From NCBI RefSeq assembly GCF_030269925.1, contig NC_085121.1, positions 14,091,501-14,155,500 of the forward strand: a stretch of 64,000 bases of DNA. Reading direction: 5' to 3'. Below, in pieces: positions 22,701 to 37,700 of the stretch. The notes beneath the pieces are model-generated. The model saw nothing but the letters and a program-made list of their open reading frames with translations. It was not told the DNA's origin and made no database searches. Both the position numbers and the translations under genes were made by a program. The stretch's first letter is position 1; each line of letters starts with the position of its first letter. Source of the stretch: Bombyx mori (lineage: Eukaryota > Arthropoda > Insecta > Lepidoptera > Bombycidae).

Positions 22701-25700
22701 ACAACCATCAAGTGGATAAGAATCATCTCAAGAAAGAGCTCAATCGCATTGTATTTACCGATTGAAAAAAACAATTAAGGATTAAGATCGATAAAGAAAA
22801 GAAAGAAGAAATATTAGACAAAGAGTTACTTACTTACTCTCTGGATCATTAACTTGAAGTCGATTTGTAGATTATTTTTATAGAAACACGAACCAACGGA
22901 CAAACTGTAGTCTTAATTATAGCGAATAAGGTGTACCCGTAGTTGCTTGGGGGCATATCAATTACCATGATAAAAATTATCTGTATCTTAATTAAATTTT
23001 TGCGAAATTTAATTTAAATTCGTTCAGTTTTTTTTATTGCCCCTGTAGACAGACGAGCATGGTGAGTGGTTACCGTCGCCCATGGACTTCAAGCAATGCT
23101 AGGGGCAGAGCCAAAGCCGCTGCTTACTGCTTAATACTACAGTTATACTCGCCTGTAACTTTAACAAATAAATTAGGGTCGGTTTAAATTTTAGCTTTAT
23201 TAGATCGGTCAATGTACGGTGTACCTGGCGTTTCGCTACGAATTAGCGAAGGTATGTTCCGAATAATCGTAGCCCGAAGAGGTCTGACTCGTATGTTATC
23301 CTGACGATTTATCGTGATTGTCTAATAGAATTAAGTGAATTGATGTAGTGTGTTAATGGCTATGCCGTATTTGCAATTGATATGCAGATGGGAAGCGTGC
23401 ATTTACGTTGCAATATACTTGTGACTCTGCTACAAGCTGCGTGTGCAGAAGTCACTACGTCTACAGAAGACCAGAGAAAAGTCGCAGAGAAAACAAAGAA
23501 AATAATTTTACAAGATTTTGAACGAGTTTTTTTTTATTTTTTTTATTGCTAGGTCGGTGGACGAGCTCACAGCCCACCTGGTGTTAAGTGGTTACTGGAG
23601 CCCATAGACATTTACGACGTAAATGTGCCACTCACCTTGAGATATAAGTTCTAAGGTTTCAAGTATAGTTACAACGGCTGCCCCACCCTTCAAATCGAAA
23701 CCGAACCCTTCAATTCAAATCTGCTTCGCGGCAGAAATAGGCAGGGTGGTGGTACCCACCCGCGCGGACTCACAAGAGGTCCTACCACCAGTGAGATGTG
23801 AGAATAGACAATATTATTGAAATAAGAATTAATAATATATCTCTGAGTGCTGACATCAGTGATGAAGATGACAATACTAATAACAGTTCTGATAGTTCAA
23901 CTGAATAAATGCAATATTTTGAAACGAAGTTCCTTATCAGACGATGCGGGGTGTACCCCAAGCGGAAAAAAACGTCCGTAACGTAAGATTTTATTAGTAA
24001 TGCACATAGTGTATGACTTAACTTTGTAATAACGTACAAAAAATAACATATTTTTTATCATTCATTGACCACGACCGACTACGACGATTGTTCTTATCCG
24101 GTGTCCCACGACACCACACATCTTTTTTTGTTAAATTATGTACTTGTATTATTCTACTGTTTAAATTTACGAAAGAAAAAATAATAATGGGACAGGAATT
24201 CACCTGAGGATTTTTAAAATTCACGTATGTTTCAAGTCCGTATCGATTCATTCATTTTAGTCGATGTTTTTAAGCAGGTCACCTCACTATGAAGATAAAA
24301 CTGACAGACGTCAAATGTTACCTATTAAAATGACTCAATATTAGTAATCACTTGATACCAGGTGGATCTAGAGCTTGTTTACTTATCCAAAGTAATCGGA
24401 AATTGTAATCGGAAAATTTTCAACCTACCAAAAATACTTAATAAGTAATCTACTCTCCTGTCTATTTTATGAATTCCCTGAATCATGAATCCCTGTATCA
24501 TGAAATCGACATATTTGTTTGCCACGCTTCTGTAACCTCATTTAAAATAAATTTAAGATTCACGATCCACACTGGACTCTAGACAACATTTGATTTTTAT
24601 TGAACAGTCATTTCCCTCTTTTTTTAAAATGTTGATTGTTGTTTGTTAGTTTTAATTTGCTGTCAATTATTATCTTTTCTCTTAGTTTTTATATCTATCT
24701 ATACTGTTATTTTATTATTTATTAAAATAAAAGTCAGCCTCTGACGACTTCACAACCGATCTTATTATGTAAGTTGTGTGTAAGTTGTGTTCACACACAA
24801 AAGGGTCAATTCCATCATGTTCAAATTTTTTTTTATTTAAGTTAAATGTTAAGGCCTGTAGAACTTATCCATTTTGTGAACCTAATAAATAAATATATCA
24901 CGGAAAAAAAAACGGGGCAAATAAAAAAATCAGTATAATTTTTAACTTACTTACTTAAAACATGAGTTCATGAAGCTAAGTCAAAATACAGTGAACCTCA
25001 TTAGAGTGACCATTAATGTATTTCAGTCCAAAATTAAATACACAACGTTTTAGGTACTCATGTCTATAAAAGCATAGGGTACCTTAGTAGCATGATATAA
25101 TAGATCTCTCAATGCATAGACACATAGCAACATAATAGATAACTACTACATATGAGGAGCATGATAGGTAGTTGGTTTATCAGCACTTTAAGGAACCAGG
25201 TATCACGTTTTGGATGGACGCCAAGAGCCTTTACAAAGAAGCAAGCTTGGATAACTAAGCTATTGAGCACATACTGCAATCAACACCCCATTGTCGTTGT
25301 AACTCGAATTTTGACACAAGAAGCGAAAACTATGAAGAATATTTGCTTTTACGTCAAGGCATCTTGAAATTGCCTGTTATCAGAATTATAGATATCAATT
25401 GCTATAATATTACGTATTTCTATTTACTTTGTACAGTAATTCTGTTTGAATTGCTTAAAAAAACATACACTACGGACATGTGCCGACGTTTCGTCTGAAC
25501 CTACAGAATTCGCAAACAAATTCTTAAAAAAATCGTGACTTAAAATAAAATCGCGGTTTTCACTTCAGGCCTCTATATCTGAAAATGTTTTTATTTGACT
25601 AAATGTAAAGCGGCACGCGAATCACTCTTTACTGGAGCAGAAGTTAGAATTTTCGATTAAAGAAGCCATAGACTTGTCTATGTTCAATGGAAATAAACGA

Positions 25701-28700
25701 GCACTTCTTGTATGAAAAGACCACGTGTTGCGTTGTGGTAAACGAGAGTGGACTGTATTTATTGGTTTTGATATCTTTATTAGTCCTTATGTGACAAATT
25801 AAAGATATATGAATATATGACATATATTTTTTTTATTGCTTAGGTGGGAGGACGAGCTCACAGCCCGCCTGGTGTTAAGTGGTTACTGGAGTCCATGGAC
25901 ATCTACAACGTAAAAGCGCCACCCAGCTTGAGATATAAGTTCTAAGATCTCAGTATAGTTACAACGGCTGCCCCACCCTTCAAACCGAAATGCATTACTG
26001 CTTCACGGCAGAAATAGGCAAGGCGGTGGTACCTACCCGCGCGGACTCTCCAGAGGTCCTACCACCAGTAAAACAAGAGGTCCTACCACCAGTAAATATG
26101 AAATCGATGTGTCGCCCTTGGCGGCTGCAATTGAAAGGGGAAAAGTGTCATAGCGGACGTCGCTCGTTGACACTTTTGACGTTCTGAATTGAAACACCAC
26201 GTCCTAATAGCAAACGACGGTAAACAATGACAAAATTATTGGTGTAATTTAAACCAGATGTATGGTAGATTTTTACTAATAATTTTAGTAGGAATGTAGT
26301 TTGAAACTGCGCACAGGATACTACTGCACTCAAACTTTTCAGTTGTAAGTCCTCAAAAGAATTAGCTTTTGCTTGAGAGTTTGAGAAACACTGATACCTA
26401 CTTATTGTCCCAAGATATTGGCAACTTTAAAAATTCTGCACTGAAGGTTTCGATCGATTTTTGTTTATTTAATGAATATCTTTAGATTGTATTTTTTAAT
26501 AGTAAATATTATCACAATAATATAAAAGAGTTTGCAATGTGATGAAAACTATTTACTAAATCGTCAAAGAAACTAATTCGTAACAACCAGTAATGTAAAA
26601 AAGATAAGATTCGGAACGTAAAAAGCAAACGGTTGACTTAACCAACACCTACTTAAAAAGTAATGAAAAACCTTCGGAATGTATCTATGTTTCTAAACAA
26701 AATAACGTGATGAGATTTTAAAAGACAAGCTTTATCCTGTAAGACCTCTGTAATACGAAACGACTTTTGTACTTAAGCCTGTTTGTGTTAACTTAAGTAA
26801 AGATGATTAGAATCCGTAGGCTATACATAAATTTCCTGAAAAAATAAATAAATATAAACTATAGTCTCAAAAAGTAAACTGTGTATGTTAATTCCTAGTT
26901 TTAAAACATATAACGGCTTACCGATTTATTTAAATCGTTTTTTTAAAGGACTAACTTTTCCCATTTCGTTCAGCGTATATTAGAATTTTCATAAGACTGT
27001 TGTATATACATATGTAGATTGATAGACACATTGATCGATCCATTAACGGTGCTTTTAGGTACCACAAGCACCGGTAACCGTCCTCGTCGAACCCATCACT
27101 TGCGACGAAGGGCTCAACGAGTAAATCAACCCATAGACACAGCCCACTGAGTTTCTCGCCGGATCTTCTCAGTGGGTCGCGTTTCCGATCCGGTGGTAGA
27201 TTCTGCGAAGCACTGCTCTTGCTGGGGCCAGTGTTAGCAACTCTCCCGTTTGAGCCCCGTGAGCTTACCTACACGTCAAGGAGAAGCTGATATAGCCTCT
27301 CAGCCTCTCAAGGCTATCAGCATAGGTAGGAAAAAAAAGATAGACATGTGATTATTTTTTACTGTTGTAAAGTTAAATGTTTTAGTTCGCAATTGCAGGG
27401 CTATTTACCTCAAACATTTTTGTGTATTTGAAATTCTGTTTGTCATCTGCCCCGCATGGGAATGCTAGAGTGGTGTCTTTGTCATACAAATCCGAACGAT
27501 ACCAAAACAGATGGCAATCTAAGGGTGCAAGGTTAGGTCTATATTGTGGATGCATTGGCACTTCCAAGCCGAGCTCTCTCGATGTTTCGTGGATCGCTAA
27601 AGCATATGTGTGGTTTGGCGTTTTCACGATAGCATTTAGGCGTTAAGATTGCCAGATTGAATATGTTTGAACTAATTTTGTACCACTCTTACTGACATTA
27701 CCTTAAATTCATAAACGTCACAAATATTTTCGCTACTTTTGTTTAAACTATAGAAATTATTCGTTTTCTATTATTATTTTAGCAGACAGAAAACAATAAA
27801 ACATGGCCGGAAACTAATTTTAATTTTTACGTTTCAAAACTGTCATCTAATTTAATTGCATTAAATGTTACTGGAACTTTACAATTATTAAACCAAAAAA
27901 CTCTTTCGCTGACCTAGGATAGCTTTTTGAACATACACTCTTAGCTTATGAGCACTTTGAGAAGGCGGCACGACATGAAAATCCTCTTGTTGTGGCCGCC
28001 GGTAATTACATACCCGATCCCGTGGACCGAATGGTAAACAGTCGACGTTGCCCTAAATACGTCATTACGGATCCTCCCGACCCATTAACGGTACTTTTAG
28101 TTACCTCAAGCACGTCCTTCAAGCAAGACGAGCGAATTAACCCAGAGACACAGACCACTGAGTTTCTCGCCGGATCTTCTCAGTGAGTCGCGTTTAAGAT
28201 CCGATGGTAGATTCTGCGAAGCACTGCTCTTACTAGGGCAAGCGTTAGCAACACATCCGGTTTGAGTCCCGTGACTTTACCTACACGTCAAGGAGAAGCT
28301 TAAATAGCCTCTCACGGCTATCAGCATAGATAGGAACAAAAATACTTATAAGTGTACATTGGATTCAAAGTTACAGATATTATATACATGTAAGGCGAAT
28401 AACAAGGCGTGTAATAAAAGTATTTTCCTTGTGTGCCCAATAATGTCAATAGTGTCCCTAAATTACATCGAGATTTGAGTATGTGCCAATATGTATTCAA
28501 TATTGTGATTATTGAGCCGGGGGGACCGCAATTCCGTATTATTACGGGATTTGACGGAAATGTCCTTGAATTGAAATACTCTTGACCTTAATAGTTGAAA
28601 TTGATAGTTGCATTTGGATTTATATTCGTCTATTGGGTTATTTTCAAATGTAAAATCCGTTATTTTTTCTTGCCTCCACTAAAACGTATATCTTTTACTT

Positions 28701-31700
28701 TTTTCTACTTACTTAAACTTTATTACAGTCTATCCAGATATTAATAAGAGGCATGGATTACGTACTGTTTAAGAATCCGTCCGATGGGGGACACATCAAA
28801 GGAAAAACAAAATTGTTATTTTTATTTAATTTCGAGCATTTTCATATTTATCTACCTTTCAAACCTTCTTTGGACTTCCACAAATAATTCAAAGCCAAAA
28901 TTAGCCGAATCGGTCCAGCCGCTCTCGAGTTTTAGCGAGGCCAACGAACAGCAATTCATTTATATATTATTATATAGATTTTCAAATTTGTAAGCCTTTA
29001 ATTTCTATCTTAAGTGCTCTTTGCATTGTCTTGGAAATTTTTACCGCGAGCGAACAATGCTGTCTGGCTTGAAGGTTAAGCATATCTTAAAGAAGGCAAG
29101 CTACAACTATGTGTCTTAACATACATAAGTCGATAATGTTCAAATCAGGTTATCTTTAAATGCTAATTTAATTACTTCTTATTTTTGTCTCGGATATGAT
29201 TATTAAAGCAGCAGCTAAGCACCAGGTGGACATCTGATGAGTAGTGTAAGAATTATGCATCTTTCAAAAGTTTCGTATTCAATCCAAGCAATTAAAATAA
29301 ATAAAAATTTTGCAACCAATATCCAATGTTTGTCCAACATACCCAACTTTACGAGTCGACTAAACTCGTAAATTTTATTCTCTGTTGGACGCGTGATATT
29401 GGTCAGAACAAACAATTACATTAAATCGTTTGCTGAAGACGCTTAGTACTGCTCACATCCAATATTTCGAGATTTTTTTACGACCATCATAATCTTTATA
29501 TTTTGTTTTGTGTCTTATATTGAATCTTTATGTTCCATAATAGATATTAATTTCATTACGAATCGTTCAGGATTGTTTATGTTCTGTTGCCAAGTTTTAT
29601 TTTCCAATGTTTTAGGCTTAAATTTTATCAGTACTACCCGTTTCTACCATAAACCAATGGATTTCGATTGGAGTTACAAGAATAAGAAAGACAACAACAA
29701 GGGTAGGTGGTTAATCACTAACGAGATGATTTATAAGTAATAGACATTTCTATCTTAGATTATGAAATAAGCAATCAATAGATCGTGATTCCAATAGGTT
29801 CTGACAGGCGAATCGTTTGTGTTTACAAAAGTAAATTATAATTAGCAGCCGTGACTAGCACTAGACGTATGCCATGGGTCGACTTGGTTCTATATTTAGA
29901 TAATTCAACCATATACTGCTGGAATTAATATATGTGCTTACTGTCACATGTGATGTCATGGTTACAAAATAAACATTATTTACTTTTGTCCCTATAATAG
30001 ACACAATAGCGCAATTCTTAAATCAAACTGTTCCAATAGTATTTGCTTTATGCTCAAACAATCGTAACTACCCTTTAATATACGAACTACCCTTTAATGT
30101 ACGGTATAATTATTGACATTGCTTAAAAGTAATTTAAAAGTCACAAACTTTATTTATTTATTTTATTAGGCACACAATACACATCAAAAGCTAATAGGAT
30201 ACATAAAAACACAAGTAAAAAGAAACAAAATCTGGCTTGCAACATAAGCCATGTGCGCACGACTGAGCAAAACAAAGTGCTGAACTTGTACACAATGTTC
30301 CTTACCACTATACGACAAAACAACACAATGACGAAAACGAATCTGATTTGGAATGTAAGGAAATGATTTTATTCACAATATACATTGAACAATTACACTA
30401 CTTCGTTGTCGCGGCCAAGAGGTTAAGACGTCCGGTGCATTTGTGTTGAGCGATGCATCGGTGTTCATATCCCAGGCGGGTACCAATTTTTCTAATGAAA
30501 TATGTACTCAACAAAATATGTTCACGATTGACTTCCACGGTGAAGGAATAACATGGTGTTATAAAAATCAAACCCGCAAAATTATAATTTGCGTAATTAC
30601 TGGTGGTAGGACCTCTTGTCAGTCCGCACGGGTAGGTACCACCACCCTGCCTATTTCTGCCGTGAAGCAGTAATGCGTTTCGGTTTGAAGGGTGGGGCAG
30701 CCGTTGTAACTATACTTGAGACCTTAGAACTTACATCTCAAGGTGGGTGGCGCATTTACGTTGTATATGTCTATGGGCTTCAGCAACCACTTAACACCAG
30801 GTAGGCTGTAAGCTCGTCCACCCAACTAAGCAATAAATAAAAAACTTAACCTCCATTAATTAACGTGGAGAATGCCCTTGAACATTTTTATAAACGTCAC
30901 TAACCTACAAGTAAAAATATCCAACTCAAACCTTCATATCGTGTCAATATAAGTGACCGAAACGAGAATCAACCTAGAGAACTGCTTACTCGCAAATCCC
31001 GGGCCTTTATCTCAAATAGGATCATTGTTTCATGTAGTGAAAAATATACCCACCTCAATAGAATCGGCTGGGGATCGAAGCGACGTCAGATTGTAAGATT
31101 ATTATTCTTGACTCGTAGGGGTGTGTGCGAGATTGCCACGATAATAATTCTTGAAGTTTTCGCACTTTATATTACCGGATGGAATTATACATGTAATTTA
31201 TTTTCGGTAGATAATTATAGCCTAAAGAGATTATGAAAGTATTCTATGTACTTTAATTTTTATTATTGTAGCCTCTAATCCCATGAGCTGTTAGTACGTT
31301 TTAGTCCAATGGTTAGGAATTCCGTCACGAATGTTATCGGTAATCATATACCAACTCGTCTGCCTGTTATAAAATGTCAATTGGAACTGACGAGCTGATA
31401 TTCTTGTGAATATCGTAGTAAATTATTGAGGATAGCACCAAGAAGTCGTCGTGGACTAAAGTCGGGTAAAAAGCTTGTTAAAAGTACTCTTATTAAATTA
31501 TTTGCTTATTTACTGATGATACGGAGCCTTGTGATCCCACACGGCTAGATACCATAACTCTGCCTATTTATGCCGCGAAGCATAAATGCGTTTCGGGTAC
31601 GACAGTCGTTGTACTATAGAAAAGAGACTTGGAACTCATTATTCACGGTAAGTGGTGATTTTTTCGTCTTTGATGTATATGGCGATTGTATGCAGCAAAG

Positions 31701-34700
31701 ATGCGAATGTTGCGATGGATGTATGGAGTAACGAGAATGGATAGAATACGGAATGAATATCTTAGAGGAAGTCTGAAAGTGGCACCTGTGACAGAGATGC
31801 TGAGAAGTGCGCGTTTGGGATGGTATGGACATGTGATGAGACGAAATGAAAATGAGGTTGGTAAGAGAATGTTAACTATGAATGTGGAAGGATATAGAGG
31901 AAGAGGTAGACCTAAGAAGAAATTGATGGATTGCGTGAAAGACGACATGGGTAAGAAGGGAGTGAACGAAGAAATGGTATATGATAGAAGAGTATGGAAG
32001 GAAAAAACATGTTGCGCCGACCCCAGGTGACGGGGAGAAGGGCAGGATAATGATGATGATAATGATGGGCTCTAGCAATCTCCTAACACCGTGTGTGCCG
32101 TGACCTCGTCCATCCATTTAAACAAATAGAAAAAGGCTTTGTAAAATAGCGTTGTTTCAAACGCCATATTATTATGCAAATTTCGATATGAAATATTAAA
32201 AATCGGACCATATGCGTTTATTGTCGTCGATAATACAGTCACCTCTATAATCCTGCAACGATATCGTCCATTTTTAAATCTCGTTTAGATAAGAGGCCCT
32301 TTGTACGGCAAATCCTGCGGGAATGAGATGTAGCAGAATCTACATATTATTTTTTGAATGGTACCTTATACCTGAGTCCATCAATATGGATTACGTTGAA
32401 GGACCCTTCTTCGATCCTGAAAAACGGGCCTTAAATAGAATTAAGATAGAAAGGTATGAAGTAATTTCAGGAATTCTGCTTTGATTTTGGTACGACTAAT
32501 GTCCTAGGTACTTAACTATTTACTTGAGGAAGATCGGCAAATAAGTAAATCCCATTTCTCCTGTGTTATGGGTTAAGCAGGAAATAAGCTTTTGTAAAAT
32601 AAAAAGAAATTTCCAGAAACTGTGACAGTCATTTATCTTTCACATTTGGACTTCGGCTAGGAATCTGTAAACTAAGTTCTACTTTTGTCAGGTAGAGATT
32701 TTATACCTAGAATTCTCAAATTAAAGGTAGGACATCGAAACAAAAAATATAAAACAAGTGCTCTTTCTTCTCAGGATTTTTTGAAACCTGCAGCAGAGGT
32801 AACACATTTTGACATTCTTTAAGTATGTTTTAATGGCATTTAGGTTTAAATAAATGATTTGATTTTGTAATAGACAGCTTGAGGGGAGTAAAGAAAGGCA
32901 CAACCTTTATGCCACACCACTAAGATTTTCAAAATTTGTCACAAAGTTTTGTTCAAATTGTATTGAATATAGATAAATCCTAATGACCATTTGATTGTAG
33001 GTACAGAAAAGTAACTTGTTGATTCAACTGTTTCTTTGTTTAAAGGCAATGTGGAGGCTTTGATAATGGACCGATTCAGTGCGTGCGTCGCCTTGGAGCT
33101 AGGAGTTCACCAGATTTGTCTCCTGGAAGACCCGTGTCCAGACAGATGACTTGGAGAGTCACCAGTGCTAGGTAAGGTTTTTTCTAATTAGTATACAAGA
33201 TGACGAGTTAGCTTGGTTCATCATCGCCTTACATAAACGGCAGATCAAACCGCAAAAGCGGTTATAGTTATATCTGCCACTCCCAAAAATGGGGGAAAAC
33301 ACACTGATGGCAATATTGTCTCACAATGCTTGGCGCATTTAATGTTATAGTATCGCAGAATTATAACAGAAGGCACAGAGAATGGGTCACTGCCCGTAAA
33401 TTTTACACCTTGCATAAATTTATCCACTTTATTTCAGTTTAAATTATACAGTTGTTACTTTAATAAAATAATTGTCAATTAAAAACGTATAAGCATATAA
33501 GTTATAATTATTTTATAATTACTTTGTCGGTACAATCATCAAATCAATTTTCGTAACAAGTACAGTACGTAAATACAAATAAAAAGTAGATACATAGAAA
33601 AAAATACTAAGTACATTTTATTAATATTATCTGACTCGGTGGTCCTGTAGTTAGAGCCCATGATTATTGCGCTGAGGGTCGTTGATTCGGATCCCACATG
33701 GGGCAAGCATTCGTGTAATGAACGGGTTTGTTTGCTCTTTTTTGGGTGTCTGTTATCTATATATTGACATATATATTTAAACGTATATATTAATTACGTA
33801 TGTATGTCATTCTCTGATATCCATAACACAGGGTATTCTAATTTGGGGCTAAATGATCGTACGTGATTTATTCCCAGTTATTTATTATAATTATTCAAAT
33901 CTCATAACCGTTCAATAATATTAAGATATTTTTTTGTCACTTGGCTTTTTTGTCGCAAGATTATAGGTATTTGACAGGACTCACGCGATATCTAAGCGTC
34001 AGTAAAACTGATCGTAGATTTATGCTTCTCTAGAAACAGATAGGGCGGGACATAAACCCTCGCAAATTACAAAATTACTTTATCACTGGATACTGTGGTA
34101 AAATAGCGATAGTGGAATTTATAAGCTTATTTTCGTAACCAGATCACAAAGGAACAAGATCGGGATGAGCGTGTCTCATCCGCAGTTAAGCTACATGAAT
34201 GGCTGTGGTACTGGCAAATCTAAGAGAAGAGGACACGATGTGGCCACACAGACTCCACCGAGCATAGCAGCAGAAACAAGAAGAGCAAGGTTGAGGCCGT
34301 TGAAGTTGACCCTGGCTACTCCAAATGCTTTGACTCTAAGGTAAGACTCGAAACGCTTACTTCCAAGAAAATGAGCTTCAATTGCGCCATATGGATAGCT
34401 CTTTGCATTATTGAATCTTGTTAATGCTCTAAAGATTGTTAGTTGTAAAGGATTACAACAAAAATGCATATGTCAAGAAACTGCACTTGGTATTAACGAT
34501 ACTACTGTACAGCAGAAGCTAGTGACGTTTTAGGAGATTCTCATATATGGTAAGACTTTTGCTTTGGACTATTTTTTAAACTATGAGTATAGTACTGTCT
34601 TCGATATTAACCGCGAACAACTGATTATAGGACTTTTTTTGCCCTTGTAGGCGGACTAGCATACTCTACTGAATTCTCTTACTGAATGTACACGTACCGC

Positions 34701-37700
34701 CACAAATAGAGAGAGATAGAGAAGTCTCTCAAATTCCGCAACCAAGCATTACGACCTACGTAACCACGACCACTCCGCCAGGAGTGTACGACTGAGAAGA
34801 AGAATTTTGATCATAGATAATGACCATATACCTACACCATTTGTGGTTAGGGTGGAGGCAAAATGTAATGTCAAGCTGGAACACACATTTTCTTTGACAC
34901 ATCTTAATTTATACACGAATGACTTTCCTGGGCCGATAAAATATCTTGTTGAAAGAAACAATACGAAATCGACCAAGAATATCGAAAAAAAGCTTACGTG
35001 TTTCAATAACAAACAAAAGGTATTGGACTCATTCCCTTGTGTGGCTTTTTGATTGAATCTTCACAAGGCTGGTCGCGATCCCACAGGACTCATTTTTCAT
35101 ACTACACAAAGACATTGTATAAAAAAAGTTGGTATTCGAAGTATGATCACATTCTTTAGGATATCATAAGATTTTAAGTCGGTATAAAAAAATATCTCTG
35201 GAATCGTATAAAAGATTCGAAAGCATGCCGATCTTTTTATCATTTATTTTGTGCAGTAAATTCAATGGAGAAACCGTATTTCATATATTACACGATAAAT
35301 TAAAAAAAAACTGTTCATTGTAGGCCAAATAACTTTTTTGATAATGTAATTTTCACGTTAATTTTAGACGGAAATATGAGACGCAGAAGTGAATTTAATT
35401 TCAATTTAAAATATGACAATGAAGTTCTGGATTGTTCAACTATAGAAATTAATTTATTTTTAAGCGCAATTATAAAAATTAGAAGCCGTTTTACAGTTCG
35501 ATAAATAATATTTTACTAGTTTCGTCAATTAATGATTTTACGGGTTGCTATTGCTGGTTATTGCTTCTATACTATTGAAAACAAGTTCGACAATACGCGT
35601 GTACATAGAAAACCAACAATAAACTTTAAAAAAAAATCGATTCTCTTTTTTTATTTCATAGGATTGTGTATCAACAAATTACTGTTGATATCTATGTGCT
35701 ACTTCCATACGAAAACCCCAATCGAAATCATTTCACGAATTTAACACGATGAATAATTTGTTTGGAAGCCTAGGGAATCAAAGAAATTTCTGGATTATTG
35801 TGTTATGTTCATTCGTCACGGTTGAGGAATCATAATGAAGTTTCTGACATCTATTATATTGTCGAATCGAAAACAAATTTAAAGTTATTAAACGAGCTCA
35901 CTGAATTCAATGTTTTATGCGACCCGAATGAATAATATAACTAGTTTTAGATATTAAAATCATTGTTGAAAATACTACGTTTTGGAAACTATAATACCTT
36001 TAAGCTGTCATAGCACTCGAAAGGGTAATTATGAAATGAGATCCTGAATTAGTAGAAAATTTGCCAGAAATTCAAGCTAATCAATAAGATGAATAATTGT
36101 GGAATATGTATTGAAAATCTTGAAAATTAGAACACCACTAAATAGACCCACAAAACGGCTATTTATTATCTAAGTAGTCATGTGTCCGGTTAGTGCAAAA
36201 AAAACAGTTTTTTTTTTTTATTGCCTTTGTAGGCAGACGGGCATATGGCCCACCTGATGGTGAGTGGTTACCGTCGCCCATGGACTTCAGCAATGCCAGG
36301 GGCAGAGCCAAGCCGCTGCCTACATATTCTTTTTCATTCTCTTCATATTCTTTATTTTCTTGAGGAAGTGGGTGCGCGCTTTTTGAGATGTGTCTATTTT
36401 ATCTATATCTTTATATATATCTACATAAGACGTAGAAATTAGGTGTGAAAGGTGTAGGATTTTTCTCTCTTCATAGTATCTGAAATTGATTAGATTTTAA
36501 TATGCAATTGTTTAACACAACCCAACAGAAACAATTTTATTCAATACTCAAGAGAAGTCAAAAGTCAAGATAGTTGGGCAGAAATGATATCAATTAGTTT
36601 AACTAAAACAATAGAGATTGAAAAATTATTCCAGATATAAAAATCCCAAATTGGGCAGATCAAAATTACGATAGGGTAGCCGCTTTATGTTAAAAGGTTA
36701 GATGGTGACGAGAAAAACTTTTCAGTTTAGGTACAAAAAATCGGAAAGAAAGCAATTTTTATATCCATTCATAAAAAATAATAGTAGAAATTAAATAAAT
36801 AAACACTTGAAGCTCTACAAATACTGATGATAATTAAATATCGTTTTACCTACAGATTCTTAGCGAACCGTAAAAAAGGAAGATCTCTATCAGCCAACGC
36901 AGTAGCCAACGAACAGAAAGCAACTAAAGTGTTGGGTCTGGTTTTCTTCACCTTTGTCCTGTGCTGGGCTCCGTTCTTTCTACTTAATATTCTATTTGCT
37001 GCCTGTCCTGCCTGCATTGTACCTGGTAAGTTCCAAGTTTACTTTCTGTGTTTAAGCCCTAGACTGCTAGTCCTATCGTTATGTCGTAAAATAATAATGG
37101 CTTTGAGTTTCTAGTGTGGAGTTTCGAAAATGACTCCAACTTCGTGTCCAAAGATAGCTAGTGGCATTCGGATTGTCCATTATCAGTGAAAGCTAGGCAT
37201 CTCGGAAGTTCATCTGACTATTTACGTAAAGAAGGAGTTGAACAAAATTGTGTACAAGTCAAGTCACAAACATGTCTAAAACCAATGCGGAAATATAGTT
37301 TATTACAGAGTTTGGAAGAAAATTGTGGAAAATATCCTCAAAAGTTTTTTGAGGATGGACACAGCGTTAGAAATCAAAATGATTAATGATTTCAATTTGT
37401 TCCCAGAGCATGTGGTCGACATCTGCTTGTGGTTGGGTTACGTGTCTTCTACCATCAACCCTATTATTTACACGGTCTTCAATAGGACGTTCAGAGCTGC
37501 TTTCCTGAGACTGTTAAAATGCCACTGCACAAGGTAAGCATTTTGCATAGACTAGTGGTCGGTAAACTTATTAGCCAAAGAGCCAAAAATGAACATTCCA
37601 ACAATAAAAAAAAATTGGTAGCCAAATCTACTTGTTTAGTAAACTCTTATTACACTAAATAAGTACACTAAATTCAGAGCCGCACTTAAGGAGCCAAAGA

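Larger units (their letters stand above)
20260..33045 (+). other. Receptor intron after TM5 exon
   Basis: 12.8-kb intron. It contains Bm1 and a second SINE, repeats A and B, LINE and mariner relics and a Helitron. Stretches with nothing recognised: 21401-21911, 22331-23027, 24129-25827, 26096-27028, 28979-30404, 30844-31504 and 32126-33045. Confidence 0.75.

Noticed and set aside
25152..25367. Open frame of 71 codons reading [20 protein letters not shown]
   Set aside because: No family recognised and no splice context; a possible transposase or pol remnant, but unsupported.
29606..29703. Exon-like block with a good acceptor (tttccaatgttttag) and GTAGGT donor in the TM5-ICL3 intron
   Set aside because: In the phase required by the receptor exon at 20061-20259 it hits a stop after about a dozen codons, and it has no recognisable protein signal.
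30404..30480. tRNA-like sequence
   Set aside because: It is the degenerate tRNA-derived head of a Bm1 SINE, with a broken box B and no intact cloverleaf; the heads at 206-270 and 39805-39872 are rejected for the same reason.
34191..34469. Reverse-strand open frame of 92 codons
   Set aside because: It is the antisense shadow of the receptor ICL3 exon at 34143-34340.
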